From assembly GCA_963575745.1 (NCBI GenBank), contig CAUYUJ010007458.1, positions 248,001-312,000 of the forward strand: a stretch of DNA of 64,000 bases. The letters run 5' to 3'. A program made the translations under genes and the position numbers. Source of the DNA: Prorocentrum cordatum (lineage: Eukaryota > Sar > Dinophyceae > Prorocentrales > Prorocentraceae). Within the stretch, counting starts at the first letter, position 1; the number at the start of each line of letters is the position of its first letter. The notes under the pieces are model-generated. The model saw only the letters and a program-made list of their open reading frames with translations, did not search any database and was not told where the DNA came from. Positions 11,795 to 21,730 of this stretch are shown here, piece by piece.

Positions 11795-12055
11795 AGGAGG
11801 AGGAGGAGGAGGAGGAGGAGGAGGAGGAGGAGGAGGAGAAGGAGGAGGAGGAGGAGGGGGAGGAGGAGGAGGATGAGGAGGAGGAGGAGGGAGAGGAGGA
11901 GGAGGAGGAGGAGGAAAGGGGATGGTGCTAGCGTCGGGGCGGGCGTAGGCACTGGTGGCGGTGCTGGTGCGTCCCTCCCACATCCCCCATCCTCCTCCTC
12001 TTCCTCCGCCTCCGCCTCCGCCTCCTCCTCCTCCGCCTCCTCATCCTCCACCTCG
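11795..12055 (+). repeat. GGA array followed by CCT/CCG array
   Basis: (GGA)n with interruptions at 11795-11917, a short spacer, then the opposite-strand type (TCC/CCG)n at 11985-12050. The two can pair as an imperfect hairpin. Confidence 0.85.
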
Positions 12056-12129
12056 CAACGAACGAGGAGATCGCCAGCGGGGGACAAGCTCTAGCCCATG
12101 GGTTTCGCTGCCCCCAGAGGGGGCAGCTG

Positions 12130-13080
12130 CCCCAACGGGCAGAGGAGGAGGATGAGGACGAGGGATGAGGAGGATGAGGGTCGAAAGGCTGACCAGGAGA
12201 ACCGAAGGGATAGGATGATGAAGAGGACAAGGATGACGATGAGACGATGAGGGATGAGGAGGATGAAGGATGGGGATGAGGACGATGGAGACCAGCTGAT
12301 GAGGCGACGCACGGCGACAGAGAGCCGAGCTCGAAGCGGCGACCTGATTTACGGGCCGCCGACGTCAAAATCGGTCCGCAATGGGGTCATGGGCCGACGG
12401 GCCGCGGACGAGCCGCGGAAGGGGCCTCCTGGGGCCTCCAGGTGCCTCCTGGACCTCTCGGGGGCCTTCTGGGGCCTCCTGAGGGCCCTCTGAAGCCCAG
12501 AAGCCTCCTGGGGCCTCTTGGGGCCTCCTCGGGTCTCCTGAGGGCCTCCTGGCCTTCCTCGGGCTTCCTAAAGGCCTCCTGGGGCCTACTGGAGCCTCCC
12601 GTGGGGCCTCCTAGGGCCTTCCGGAGCCTCCTGGGTGCCTCCTGGAACTTCCCGGAGCTTCCTGGAAAACTCGAGGACATTGCTGAGGCTGCCCTGGTAG
12701 CACGGTCCCCTCAGACGCAATCCTAAGCGCCCCACGCGGCGATTGTCTCCACGAGCGGCGCAAGCTGCGCGGCGGCTTCGGCGTCGATCATCATCTCAAG
12801 CTCCGATTCTAACCCGAGGGGGGCGGGGTCGGCGGGACCTGGAACCTCCTCGGGCTTCTGGGGGCCGTCCAGGGCGATTCGGGCGCCCCCGGAACGCTCT
12901 CTCGGCGCGTCGCAGCTGCAGGAGAGCATCCCGAGCTGCTCCCGGCCTGGGTGGGAGCAGCATTCGGAGCTGCTCCCACCCTCGCCCAATATTGGGATTA
13001 CCGTCCGGGATTAGCGGACCTCCCGGGCACCTCCCGGGCCACGACCTCCCGGACAGCGTTCCCGAAAATTAGAACCTGTT
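12130..13080 (+). repeat. Left arm of a large imperfect palindrome
   Basis: Reading outward from the centre (about 13083): a hairpin core (CGTTCCCGAAAATT), CCCGGGAGGTC-like units, a coding-like segment on the minus strand (12723-12835), an array of GGCCTCCTGGGGCCTCC units (12420-12660), a unique segment with GAGGCGACGCACGGCGAC at 12302-12319, and a GAGGAT array (12140-12290). The same order appears inverted at 13086-14225. Confidence 0.8.
12723..12835 (-). other. Coding-like segment, palindrome copy 1
   Basis: The minus-strand frame reads LESELEMMIDAEAAAQLAPL then VETIAAW. A closely similar peptide is encoded on the opposite strand at 13250-13390. Conservation of the frame in both arms suggests an exon or domain fragment. 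I do not recognise the protein. Confidence 0.4.
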
Positions 13081-13085
13081 AAAAC

Positions 13086-14225
13086 ACAAAGTTCGAATTT
13101 GCGGGAACGGCCCGACCTTCCGGGCCCGACCTCCCGGGACCTACCGGGATACTATTCCGGATAATCCCCTGGTCGCTGATTCCTGGTAGTTCCCGTTGAT
13201 GAAATCGCCGACCCCGCCACCCTCGATCTGGCCGACCCCGCCCCCCTCGGGCGAGGTGGACGACACTTGCCTGGAACCCGAGCTTGAGATGATGATCGAC
13301 GCCGACGACGCCGCAGAGGCTGTGCCGCTCGTGGAGGCCATCGACGCGTGGCACGAGGCGCTTGCTACCAGGGCAGCCTCAGCAATGCCCTCCAGTGTTC
13401 CAGGAACCTCCAGGAGGCTCCATGAGGTCCTGAAAGATCGAAGAAGCCCGAGGAGGCCCTCAGGAGGCCATCAGGAGGCCCTCAGGAGGCCCCTGGGGCC
13501 AAGGAGGCTCCAGGAGGCCCCAGGAGGCCATCAGGAGGCCATCAGGAGGCCATCGGGAGGCCTGAGGAGGCCCAAGGTGTCCCAGGAGGCCATCAGGAGG
13601 CCCCCAGGAGGCCCTCAGGAGGCCCAAGGTCCCAAGAGGTCCCAGGAGGCTCCACGAGGCCCTCAGGAGACCCCACTGGACCCCAAGAGGCCACAGGAAG
13701 TTTCAGGATACCCTCAGGAGGCCCCAAGAGGCCCCAACTGGAGGCAACAGGAGGCCCCAGGAGGAAGTCCAGGAGGCACCTGGAGACCCAAGAGGTCCCA
13801 GGAGGCTCCACGAGGCCTTCAGGAGACCCGACTGGGCCCCAAAAGGACGCAGGAAGTTTCAGGAGACCCTCAAGAGGCCCGAGGAGGCCCCAAGAGGCCC
13901 CAGGAGGCAACAAGAGGCCCCACGGGGCCCTGAAAAGTCCAGGAGGCACCCGGAGGCCCCAGGAGGCCCCTTCCCCACGGCCCGTCGGCGGCCCGTCAGC
14001 ACATGACCCCATCACGGACTATTTCGCCGTCGGTGGCCTGTACCTCGGGTCGCTGGCCTCGAGCTTGGCTCTCGTCGCCGTGCGTCGCCTCGTCATTGGG
14101 TCTCCGCCATCCCCATCCTCATCCCTCATCCTCCTCCGCCTCATCCCTCATCCTCATCCTCATCATCCTCCTCATCATCAAATCCTTCCTCCTCCTCCTC
14201 CTCCTCCTCCTCCTCCTCCTCAAAT
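13086..14225 (-). repeat. Right arm of a large imperfect palindrome
   Basis: Inverted counterpart of 12130-13080. It holds, in order from the centre, the hairpin partner (AATTTGCGGGAACG), the coding-like segment on the plus strand (13250-13390), an expanded AGGAGGCCCC array (13430-13970), CATGACCCC and GTCGCCGTGCGTCGCCTC landmarks (14000-14090), and an ATCCTC array (14105-14222). The arm is longer than the left one, mostly through array expansion. Confidence 0.8.
13250..13390 (+). other. Coding-like segment, palindrome copy 2
   Basis: The plus-strand frame reads LEPELEMMIDADDAAEAVPL then VEAIDAWHEAL. It is the partner of 12723-12835, facing away from the palindrome centre. The frame then runs into the AGGAGGCCCC array, which is not credible coding sequence. 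Confidence 0.4.
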
Positions 14226-14230
14226 GGAGG

Positions 14231-15125
14231 AAGGAGGTGGAGGTCCCACTGGAGCTCCCCAGGGCGCGAAACGTCTGAGTGATGTGCTGGCATGGGCGGT
14301 GGGCATGTACGCCTTATGCTCTTATGCTGTATGCGAACGCACCCAACGGGGCCTTGGAGCCAGCATCTCCTAAGTAGCGCCCGATGGGGCCCATCATCAG
14401 CCTCATGATCATATGTTCTATGGTTGTGATGATGATGACGACGAAAGCCACGAGGCTGGTGTTTTACTGACAGGCCAGTGCCTTGAATTAGTGGCATAGT
14501 AATGTCTTTAGTGACCTGTTATTGTCTTTACTGACCTGTGAGTGGTTTCACACGTGGCGCCTGCTTCCAAGAAGCGAGGTCTTTGTACCCCACGGGCGCC
14601 CTCAATCCGTAAGACCGGCACCGAGGTAAGGTGATGCCGAATCTGGGGATAGGGCTATGCATCAGGCTGGTAAGGGAAGGGGCGGGGGGGGGGTAAAGAC
14701 CACAAGGCGGATTGGTGAAGGGCACACATGGGTGAGGGGAAACAGGGAAGCATTGCGGCGGTAAGGGGGGGGGGCTCAGGGGACGCACAGAACCGCAGAG
14801 CCCCATCCTGGCCCCTCCCTCTGCTCCTCCACCTCCTCGATGCAGTCAGGGCTGATTGGAGAGGACACGCGTGAGGACACAATACCCTTTCCGAAAGCCA
14901 CCTTGCCACAGGAATACAGAAGGCATGGACCGCGAACCACAGGACACTAGGGCACCCTTGATCTTGCAGGGCGGCCCTACTGATCATCCTCGACTGTGCT
15001 CGAGCTTCGATCCCCCTCGGAGGTCGGACGCGGCAGGGGGAGGGGGGAACCAGGATGGGGTCATAGCTGGGGGCAAGATTTGTGCCCATATCCACTGCAG
15101 CTAGGGGGTTCGGGCTGCCTTCCCC
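14231..15125. other. No gene recognised
   Basis: Mixed sequence with short G runs near 14681-14692 and 14766-14773. No supported gene. Confidence 0.3.
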
Positions 15126-15136
15126 AGAAACCCGAG

Positions 15137-15312
15137 GCGCACTGGTCATGGACAAAAGCACATTCCCCGCGAGGCTCGATAGTTTGTTAGCTGTATCCAG
15201 TGCGCATCGGCCTCTCGGTGCCGCTCCCCAGTGCGCGTCGGCCTTTCGGTGCTGCCCCCCAGAAAGTCCAAAACGCACTGGATATGGATGTGACTCTTGC
15301 CCGCAAGGCGCA
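15137..15312 (+). repeat. Local direct duplications
   Basis: A segment with GCACTGG..ATGGA..CCCGCNAGGC occurs at about 15140-15176 and again at 15272-15311. CCAGTGCGCATCGGCCTCTC and a variant lie in tandem at 15197 and 15229. Confidence 0.6.
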
Positions 15313-15404
15313 GCGACAACGAAGACGGGGTCATCGCGAATCGGTCCCCTGCTCTGGAGGCTGCCGTGCGCTGAGGAGCGAGCCTGGCGGCGGGGTCCAT
15401 TTTT

Positions 15405-15463
15405 AATATATATGTATATATATATATATATAGATATATATATATATATATATATATATAACC
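15405..15463. repeat. TA dinucleotide array
   Basis: An almost pure (TA)n tract with few interruptions. It is strongly AT-rich in a GC-rich context and could extrude as a cruciform. Confidence 0.95.
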
Positions 15464-15903
15464 TTCCCCAGTTGAGGGGTTCAGGTTCGAAGCGTTCGGA
15501 GCGTTGCGGGGAACCCAGCGGCCTCGAGGAGTCCCAGGGGCTCTAGGAGGCACGGCGACATCAGTAGACTCCACTCGCGGTCGTCCGCGCATCGTGAGCC
15601 GTCTCACAATGGCGGGCGGGCGGTCAGACCAGGCAGCTGACAGCGAGTGGTGTCGTCGTGGCGTGACACGCAGACGAGCTTCAAACAACTGAGTGGGAGT
15701 TCCCGAGGCACTGTAACGCCGTGCGCTCAGTGCTGCCAAAAAGGCATCACAACACGCAGCACGCAGCAGCAAACTTCGATCGGTGCAGAGAAGAGGAGGA
15801 GGAGGAGACAAAACCAGCATGGCTGTCGATGGGACTGACTGGAAATATCCACTCGACACCCAATCCAATCACAAATCAGTTTCTCCAAAACAAGGCAGCG
15901 ACA

Positions 15904-16800
15904 CTAATGATGAACATCGTCCAAGTCCCGAGAATCATCCGCGATACATCCGAAAAGGCAACCCCTAGGACTCGTGTGACAACGTGTGGAAGTGTTAATC
16001 GAGTTCGTGAGGAGGCGGAGGGGAGCGAAGGCCAGGTACATGGAGGTGCGCTTCGCTACCTCGCGCAAGTTCTGGCAGAATGTCTCGATAAACTGAACAT
16101 CTATCTCGGCGCACAGGCTGCGGGCACGGCGGAGTAAAATCCCTTTCGCATCCTCCATCTGGTCATGTTTGCGAGCGAGGCGATAGAGCTTGGTCTGGAA
16201 AGATTTCCCAGTGGCGTCCAGATCAATGGAGAGGGAGCGATACCATCCCGACAGCGACCGAAGGTGAGAGACGAGGGAATTCGCATGCCAACCTCGATGC
16301 CAACGAAAAGGGATATGCTCGAGGTTCTCACGATCCGCTTGGAGTTGCGCAAGGGATTCGGAAACAACAAGTGAACGAATGGCAAAGCGAGCACCCGTGG
16401 CCTTCTCAACCGCATGAATATCAAGAAATCCTACTCCAAGTCCGATCGCGCTAAGCTGGGTGGCCAGCTCATACGAGATAGCATGCCGCGGACCGATGGT
16501 CAAGAGGCGCACACCTTCCTTGAAGCATTGAATCAGTTCCTGGGAGGCAGGGTACATTTGGAGACGGTATTGAAGTAGGGAGACGCACATGACTCGAAAC
16601 GAAAGGGCAGACAGCGCCAGACTAAGCCCAAGAGCACGGGTCTGCCGAATCCTATTCCGAAATTTGACAATGACCGAGTCCCGAACGTGCAAATGACCAT
16701 CTGGCCCGATAGGAATCCCCAGACAAATCGCCCAAGAGTCCACCAAGACCTTGTTCACTGGATCCCCAGCCTGGCGGCGGGGCCCATGACGGCCGCACAC
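15904..16800 (-). pseudogene. Non-LTR retrotransposon RT, C-terminal fragment (second family)
   Basis: A 298-codon open minus-strand frame. It begins in sequence resembling the end of an RT core (CLGIPIGPDG near residues 26-35, equivalent to the YLG motif). It continues with a helical post-RT region: FRNRIRQTRALGLSLALSAL, then LLQYRLQMYPASQELIQCFK, then HAISYELATQLSAIGLGVGF. This length and helix pattern is typical of dinoflagellate LINE-type polyproteins after the catalytic domain. The catalytic Asp motifs and endonuclease are missing, so the copy is 5' truncated near 16760. The frame itself is intact, implying fairly recent insertion or little decay. It is not the same family as 5398-6207. 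Confidence 0.7.
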
Positions 16801-16894
16801 CGCAAATCAGCAGGAGGTAAACGGGTCCTGAGGGCAACGGGTCCTGCCTGGACCCCAGGGGCCTTCCCCAAGGACGAGGTCTTCATCTGGGGGA

Positions 16895-17040
16895 TCTACT
16901 GACCTGGGTCAGTGCAAACCCAGGTCAGTCAGGTGTTGCAGGATCCTGTCAGATCCGGAAAGATCCTGTGCTCTGACCCGGGTCAATGCAACCCTGGCTC
17001 TGCAGGATCCTGCAAGATACGGTGCTCTGGCTGACCCCCG
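16895..17040. repeat. Cluster of small palindromes
   Basis: Contains CTGACCTGGGTCAG, then a near-repeat around CTGACCCGGGTCA, and repeated GATCCTG units. Self-complementary at several scales; no gene. Confidence 0.5.
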
Positions 17041-17214
17041 TTGGCATCGACCAACGTCGCGAGGCCCCCGATCTTCCTGAGCCGCTCCCTGACAGTGCCG
17101 GGGCCCGTGGAAGGCCCTGAGAGCCCGAACACAGCGGAAAACCTCAGGACCCGGTTCCCTCAGGGCCCGTTTCTGGAGAATCAATAGGCATCGCCGATAC
17201 CGCTTATCCCCGGA

Positions 17215-17290
17215 CCTCTCCCGGGGTGCGTTCTGACCAGAATTTCGAGGCAAATCCAGCGCTGGTGACGAGGGTCTCCCAGGAGTCCCA
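17215..17290 (+). repeat. Dispersed repeat, copy 1 (TCTGACCAGAAT type)
   Basis: GGTGCGTTCTGACCAGAATT and the following roughly 40 bases (AATCCAGCGCTGGTGACGAG) match 32860-32935 (GGTGCGCTCTGACCAGAATG, then AATCCAACCGTGGCGACGAG). About 80 percent identity by eye. Confidence 0.6.
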
Positions 17291-17534
17291 AAGAAGGGGG
17301 GACAAAGGGCGAAGGGTAGCAGTATGGGTACCTTTCTTCCTCCTCCGAGCTCCTTCCTGGCGAGCAGCTCTGCCCCACCCCCTCTCGTCCGGCCCGTGCC
17401 AGCCGCAAAAAGACCAGACCCCCCCCCTCGCCCGCCCAGCCGCCTCTCGCACTCGGCTTCCCAGTGGACGCACAGCGAGGAGGGGCAGGCCACGGCGGCC
17501 CGGCGGCCTCGGTCGGTACGGAAGGGGATGTCGC

Positions 17535-17732
17535 AGGCCTAGAGATTGACACCAACACCAATATCGGCGTTGTTCCTCCACCGAGGAAAGAAAGATCCCG
17601 ATCTCGGTGATGGTGGTAATATTCTGGCTTCCAAGGTGGCCGAACTATTACCACCAACACCGAAAATCTAGGATCACCTTCCGCCTGTGGAGGCAACCCC
17701 CTGTCTTGGTGTTGGCGCCAATTTCCAGGCCT
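17535..17732 (+). mobile_element. Foldback element, family F
   Basis: About 198 bp. The termini are inverted repeats of about 40 bp: AGGCCTAGAGATTGACACCA at the left matches the complement of TGGCGCCAATTTCCAGGCCT at the right, and the similarity continues into CCAACACCAA and GTTNCCTCCAC. The middle is a second, near-perfect hairpin around GATGGTGGTAATA and TATTACCACCAACACC. The whole element can fold back on itself. No ORF. Confidence 0.75.
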
Positions 17733-18229
17733 CCGAGGATGATTGATGATGGGGGAAGCGGACGTTTTTGTGACCTGCTCTGAATGGCTCGGACGCCCAG
17801 CAGTACACAGCACCCACATATTCAACTGCCTGGAAGCAGTGGCTGAGTTTGACACTGTATCGCCGAGCCGCAGGTTCAACAACATCAAACTCCGATCGTC
17901 TGCACGCTTTTTCGTCTCAGGCCACCATCATCCACTCTTCACGGTCTTCCAGCCAGTAGTACCACACAAGGGGATAAACCACGAGGATGTTGAGCTCAGG
18001 CCAGGAAAGGCGGGGGCGCGCACGTTTACTTGTCGGCCGCCGTGACTACAAGGGGCGCGCAAGAATGCTCCTCCTCGGTTGTCCGAATGTATTTTTCTAT
18101 GTTTCCTAGGCCCACCCCCCATCGCACCGTCCCACCTTCAAAAAGTCGTTCCCCCTGAATTTGCTTTCTGGCGCTCGTTTCCGCCTCCAGACGACGAAGA
18201 TGGCTTTCAAAACGGCTTCCTAGACAGCC
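17733..18229. other. No gene recognised
   Basis: Mixed sequence between the foldback element and the CCAAGA array; nothing supported. Confidence 0.3.
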
Positions 18230-18765
18230 AGGGTGACACCAAGACGGCCCAAGTCGGCATGAGGAATGGGCTCCCAATCGGCCTCAAGTCAGCTCAACAG
18301 GCTTCCAAGACGAGGGGCCCCCCAGGAGAGCCCGAGACGGCGAAAGGCAACTATGCGTCTCAGTCCCACAGTGTACGGTTCTCGCCTGAGCGTGATCCCG
18401 ACCGCCCAGGACGGCACGAGTGGCCTCCAAGATAGCTCCAAGACAGCCCATGAGGCCCCCGAAGAAGGCCCGAAGTCCGACCAAGAGGATCCCAGGATCA
18501 CCTAACAGCCTCCCAAGAGGGCCCCAAGACGGCCCTAAAGCAATCCAACATTGCACCAAGATGGCCCAGGAAAGACCCCAAGACGGCCTCCGAAGGTGTC
18601 GGACGGGCCAGGAGCCAACAAGACGGACCACGAGGCCCGACGTGGCTCCCAAAAGGCCACGGAAGGCCCGCACGCCGCACGGGCCCCCAAAAGTTCCCCA
18701 GAAGTCTCCGAGAAGGCCCCAAGAGAACCTCCAAGAGGCCTTGTCCGCCTTGTCGTCATGCGTTT
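18230..18765 (+). repeat. Degenerate CCAAGANGGCCC array, copy 2
   Basis: Same loose 10-12-base units as at 6580-6870 (CCAAGACGGCCC, CCAAGATGGCCC, CCAAGAGGCC). It forms the sequence before the LINE ORF, and the long frame through it should not be read as protein. Confidence 0.75.
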
Positions 18766-18768
18766 CCT

Positions 18769-18845
18769 CTCCTCCTCCTCCTCCTCCTCCTCCTCCCTCC
18801 TCCTCTTCCTCCTCCTCCTCCTCCTCCTCCTCCTCCTCTTCCTCC
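18769..18845 (+). repeat. CCT trinucleotide array
   Basis: (CCT)n with a few interruptions, about 75 bp, directly upstream of the LINE endonuclease ORF. Confidence 0.95.
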
Positions 18846-18964
18846 ACCAAGGCATCTGGGTCAGGAGTGCCCGCACAGATGCCCAGGGCGACAGGCGCCC
18901 AGCTCCCACACCACCCACATGCCTCTCTTCAGAGACATCCCCCTCACATCTTACCTCGTTTCCG

Positions 18965-21730
18965 ATGGCTTCTAGATGTCTCAGTGTGGGCTGCTGGCTC
19001 CTGCTCGTGCGCGTGATGGTCGGCAGCCGCCTTCGCGTACTCCAGTATAACCCCTTGCACGCGTCCAGCGGTGAGAGGCTCACCGCGATCGCACAGGCCT
19101 GCCGAGCCTACGACTTCGTGTGTCTGAACGGCACGACCGCCAAGGGCCATGGACGTGAGAGACCCTGGGAGGCTCGCTGGCGGAAGGCAGGAGATCACAA
19201 CTGGTGTCTAGAGAGTGGGTGGGCTCGCGGGCCGTATACCAACAAGAGCGCGGGCTGCAGCATCCTCCTTGGGGCCAAGGTGAAGAAGGCCTCCGTGACG
19301 CACACTTGGACGCCCGCTGGGTCTCTGGCGGGGCGCGGGCTTGCGCTCCGCGCCAGGTGCTCCAGGTACGATCTCGGCGTCTGCTCGGCCTACTACCCAC
19401 CGCCGCCTGTCAAGGGCGGCCAGGACGTCTACCGCCGCACCTGCGACGCGCTCACGGATTGGCTCCGCTCGCTGCCCTACCTCAGCTCCAAGCGGGTCCT
19501 CCCCATCTTCTGCATCGACCTGAACTCGGGGCTCGGACTACACCAGCTCGACGGCGACCCCCAGTGGCGACCCACTACTTCCGATGTCAGCGGCCCGCTG
19601 GCGCTGGACAAGCAGCGCTACGCCGCGACCAGCATCCTGCCCCTCATGGAGGAGCTTGGCATGGTGGCGGTCAACAGTTACATAGGCCTGGGCCCGACGT
19701 ACTTTGGCTCGACGACGGCCTCGCAGATCGACTTCATATTCGTGCCCAAGGCCTGCCTGGGCGACATCACCTCGGCGGGGCCGCTTCGTCGATTGGGTAG
19801 AGAGCTGCAGGTCATCGCCACCCGCTCGCCCAGGGACCACGTCCCAGTCCACGCCTGCATGCACTACTCAATCTCGGCCACCACGGACTCTCACATTCAT
19901 TGTGACATGACGGAGCACCGCCGCCTGGGCTACCTGCCGCGGGCCATCCGCTGGAACCGCGAGGCGCTCATGCAGTCGCTTCGCTCGGGCCAAGGTCGTG
20001 CGGCCTTCCTCATCGAGCTCGAGACCTACTTACGTGAGCACGCGGACGAGTGGGCCACCATCCAGAGCGAGGAGCAGACACCCAACGCCGACTGGGGTTT
20101 CATCATGGACGCTATGATGACTATAGGCAGCAAGCACTTCGCTCAGGCCCCTGAGTACCGCCCTGGATATCGTACACTGGCCGCCACCATCCAGCCGCTC
20201 TTGGACCAACAGCGGGCTCTCCGACTCCAGCTCAGCGACGACCACTTATCGGACGGCGCCGACGGCGCGCTGGCCCTCCTCTCCGTGCAGTGGCAGCTCC
20301 GACGCCACACCAAGTGGCTCCGCTCGGCCCGCAGACAGTACTGGGCTACGTGGCGAATCGACACAGTCGACGAGCTCAACCAGGCCCGACGTCATGGACG
20401 CAGCGCTGAGGTGGCCCGCCTCTCCCGACTTCTTGCTGGCACAAGCGTGGGCCCCCGCAAGAGAGACTACCGACGGGCGCCTGTGGCCCTCCCCACTGGG
20501 GAGGAGTTGGCCGAGCGCTGGTCGCTGCCGGCTGGCGAAGGGGGCATGGCGGCCACCCACATCGACTGGGTCCAGCAGGCCGAGGACTACGTTTACCACG
20601 ACGTCACGGGCCAGGAGGCGCAGCAGTTCATCGCCCCGTGGACCGAGGAGGGCCTGAGCTGGGCCAAGCGCCGCCTTCGCGAGCTTCGCGATTGGCTACG
20701 ACGGGCTCCCAAGCGTCGTGCTTGCCCTCCGTGGTCGGTCCCGCTGGAACTATGGTGGATGCTGCTTCACCCGTACCGCCGCGTGTCCAGGCGCTACCAC
20801 GGAGTTGGCTACGAGACACCGCAGATCGACCAGGAGCACACGTGGCGTTTCTTGGTGATCTTCCTCCACAGGCTCCGACGTTCTGGCCAGGTCCCGCTCG
20901 TGTGGCATTTGAGCCAAGGAGTGGCGCTCACCTGGAAGAGAGTCATTCACCTCCTCGACCCTTTCGGCAAGGGCTTCATGGCCACGGCTATGGACCCACA
21001 CGAGCTCCAGGACGAACCTCTTTTCGCTCATGGCTGCATACCTCATCGGCGCAGAGAGACGGCCATACTGGGCCAGCAGCTGTGTACATGGAAGCTGCGC
21101 TCCCTCGGCCTCAATCACGTCACCGACCTCAAGGACATCACCAACGCCTTCGCGTCCACCAACTGGGACAGCCTCGCAGACGCCAATCAGAGCATCATGA
21201 AGGACGACCATGTTTCGTTCGGCCGCCAGCGTTTCCGCTTTGCTGCCGTGATGTTCGGCGACCTCTGCGTGCGCCCCAGCGTCGGGGCTCTCATTGGCGA
21301 CCCGTGGGCGGTGAAAGTCTTCGTGCGGGACATCAGCACCGTCTTCGCGAAGGTGCAGGAACAGTTTGCAGAGTTTGGCCCCGGGACGGCTACCTGGTGC
21401 CAGCTCACGCTCAATTTTGACGGTGAGGAGATTCTTCTTGACTTGGCTTTTCACACATACGTAGATGACGCCATTCGGAAGATCGTGGTGCCGCCCGACC
21501 AGGCCACGGCCGCGGAGCTCGCGCGGTGGTCCCGAGCATACGACTTGCTTCTTTCTGCTGAGCTCCGACGCCACGGCTACGCGCTCAACCCAGCCAAGAA
21601 CGTCAGCCTCTTGTCCTTCGTGGGCACGGGGCTACATGCACGGCGGCGTGAAGTGGCGGAAAAAAAAGGTTCTTCTTGCAGGGGCCCCAGCAGACTCGAC
21701 CCGACATCTTGGAGGCCAGGTCATGGGTAA
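18965..21730 (+). CDS. Non-LTR retrotransposon polyprotein, endonuclease and RT part
   Basis: The frame is open from 18551, but sequence before the ATG at 18965 is CCAAGA array and (CCT)n, so 18965 (MASRCLSV) is the better start. Residues counted from there: an endonuclease/exonuclease/phosphatase-type domain spans about 1-305. It shows a QYNP opening near 23, LNGT near 52 where apurinic endonucleases have a catalytic Glu, CIDLNS near 183-188 and RDHVP near 290-294. The RT core follows. The metal-binding Asp of motif A sits in DLKDITNAFAS at 21125-21157, and the catalytic YVDD is at 21458-21469. The frame stops after an A8 run at 21660-21667, and the RT thumb continues one base out of phase in the next feature. 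Loss of the endonuclease Glu plus the frame break suggest an inactive or recently broken copy. Confidence 0.85.
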   Translation: MASRCLSVGCWLLLVRVMVGSRLRVLQYNPLHASSGERLTAIAQACRAYDFVCLNGTTAKGHGRERPWEARWRKAGDHNWCLESGWARGPYTNKSAGCSILLGAKVKKASVTHTWTPAGSLAGRGLALRARCSRYDLGVCSAYYPPPPVKGGQDVYRRTCDALTDWLRSLPYLSSKRVLPIFCIDLNSGLGLHQLDGDPQWRPTTSDVSGPLALDKQRYAATSILPLMEELGMVAVNSYIGLGPTYFGSTTASQIDFIFVPKACLGDITSAGPLRRLGRELQVIATRSPRDHVPVHACMHYSISATTDSHIHCDMTEHRRLGYLPRAIRWNREALMQSLRSGQGRAAFLIELETYLREHADEWATIQSEEQTPNADWGFIMDAMMTIGSKHFAQAPEYRPGYRTLAATIQPLLDQQRALRLQLSDDHLSDGADGALALLSVQWQLRRHTKWLRSARRQYWATWRIDTVDELNQARRHGRSAEVARLSRLLAGTSVGPRKRDYRRAPVALPTGEELAERWSLPAGEGGMAATHIDWVQQAEDYVYHDVTGQEAQQFIAPWTEEGLSWAKRRLRELRDWLRRAPKRRACPPWSVPLELWWMLLHPYRRVSRRYHGVGYETPQIDQEHTWRFLVIFLHRLRRSGQVPLVWHLSQGVALTWKRVIHLLDPFGKGFMATAMDPHELQDEPLFAHGCIPHRRRETAILGQQLCTWKLRSLGLNHVTDLKDITNAFASTNWDSLADANQSIMKDDHVSFGRQRFRFAAVMFGDLCVRPSVGALIGDPWAVKVFVRDISTVFAKVQEQFAEFGPGTATWCQLTLNFDGEEILLDLAFHTYVDDAIRKIVVPPDQATAAELARWSRAYDLLLSAELRRHGYALNPAKNVSLLSFVGTGLHARRREVAEKKGSSCRGPSRLDPTSWRPGHG
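21660..21667 (+). other. A8 homopolymer at the frame break
   Basis: The upstream frame (codon starts at 2 mod 3) and the downstream frame (0 mod 3) meet here. A one-base length difference in this run explains the change. It may be a real indel, a sequencing length error, or slippery translation. Confidence 0.7.

Noticed and set aside
13196-13933. A 245-codon plus-strand ORF as a whole gene
   Set aside because: Only the first roughly 65 codons have a partner in the other palindrome arm. The rest is the AGGAGGCCCC array.
18551-18964. N-terminal extension of the LINE ORF
   Set aside because: Encoded by the CCAAGA array and the CCT tract. The ATG at 18965 is a more credible start.
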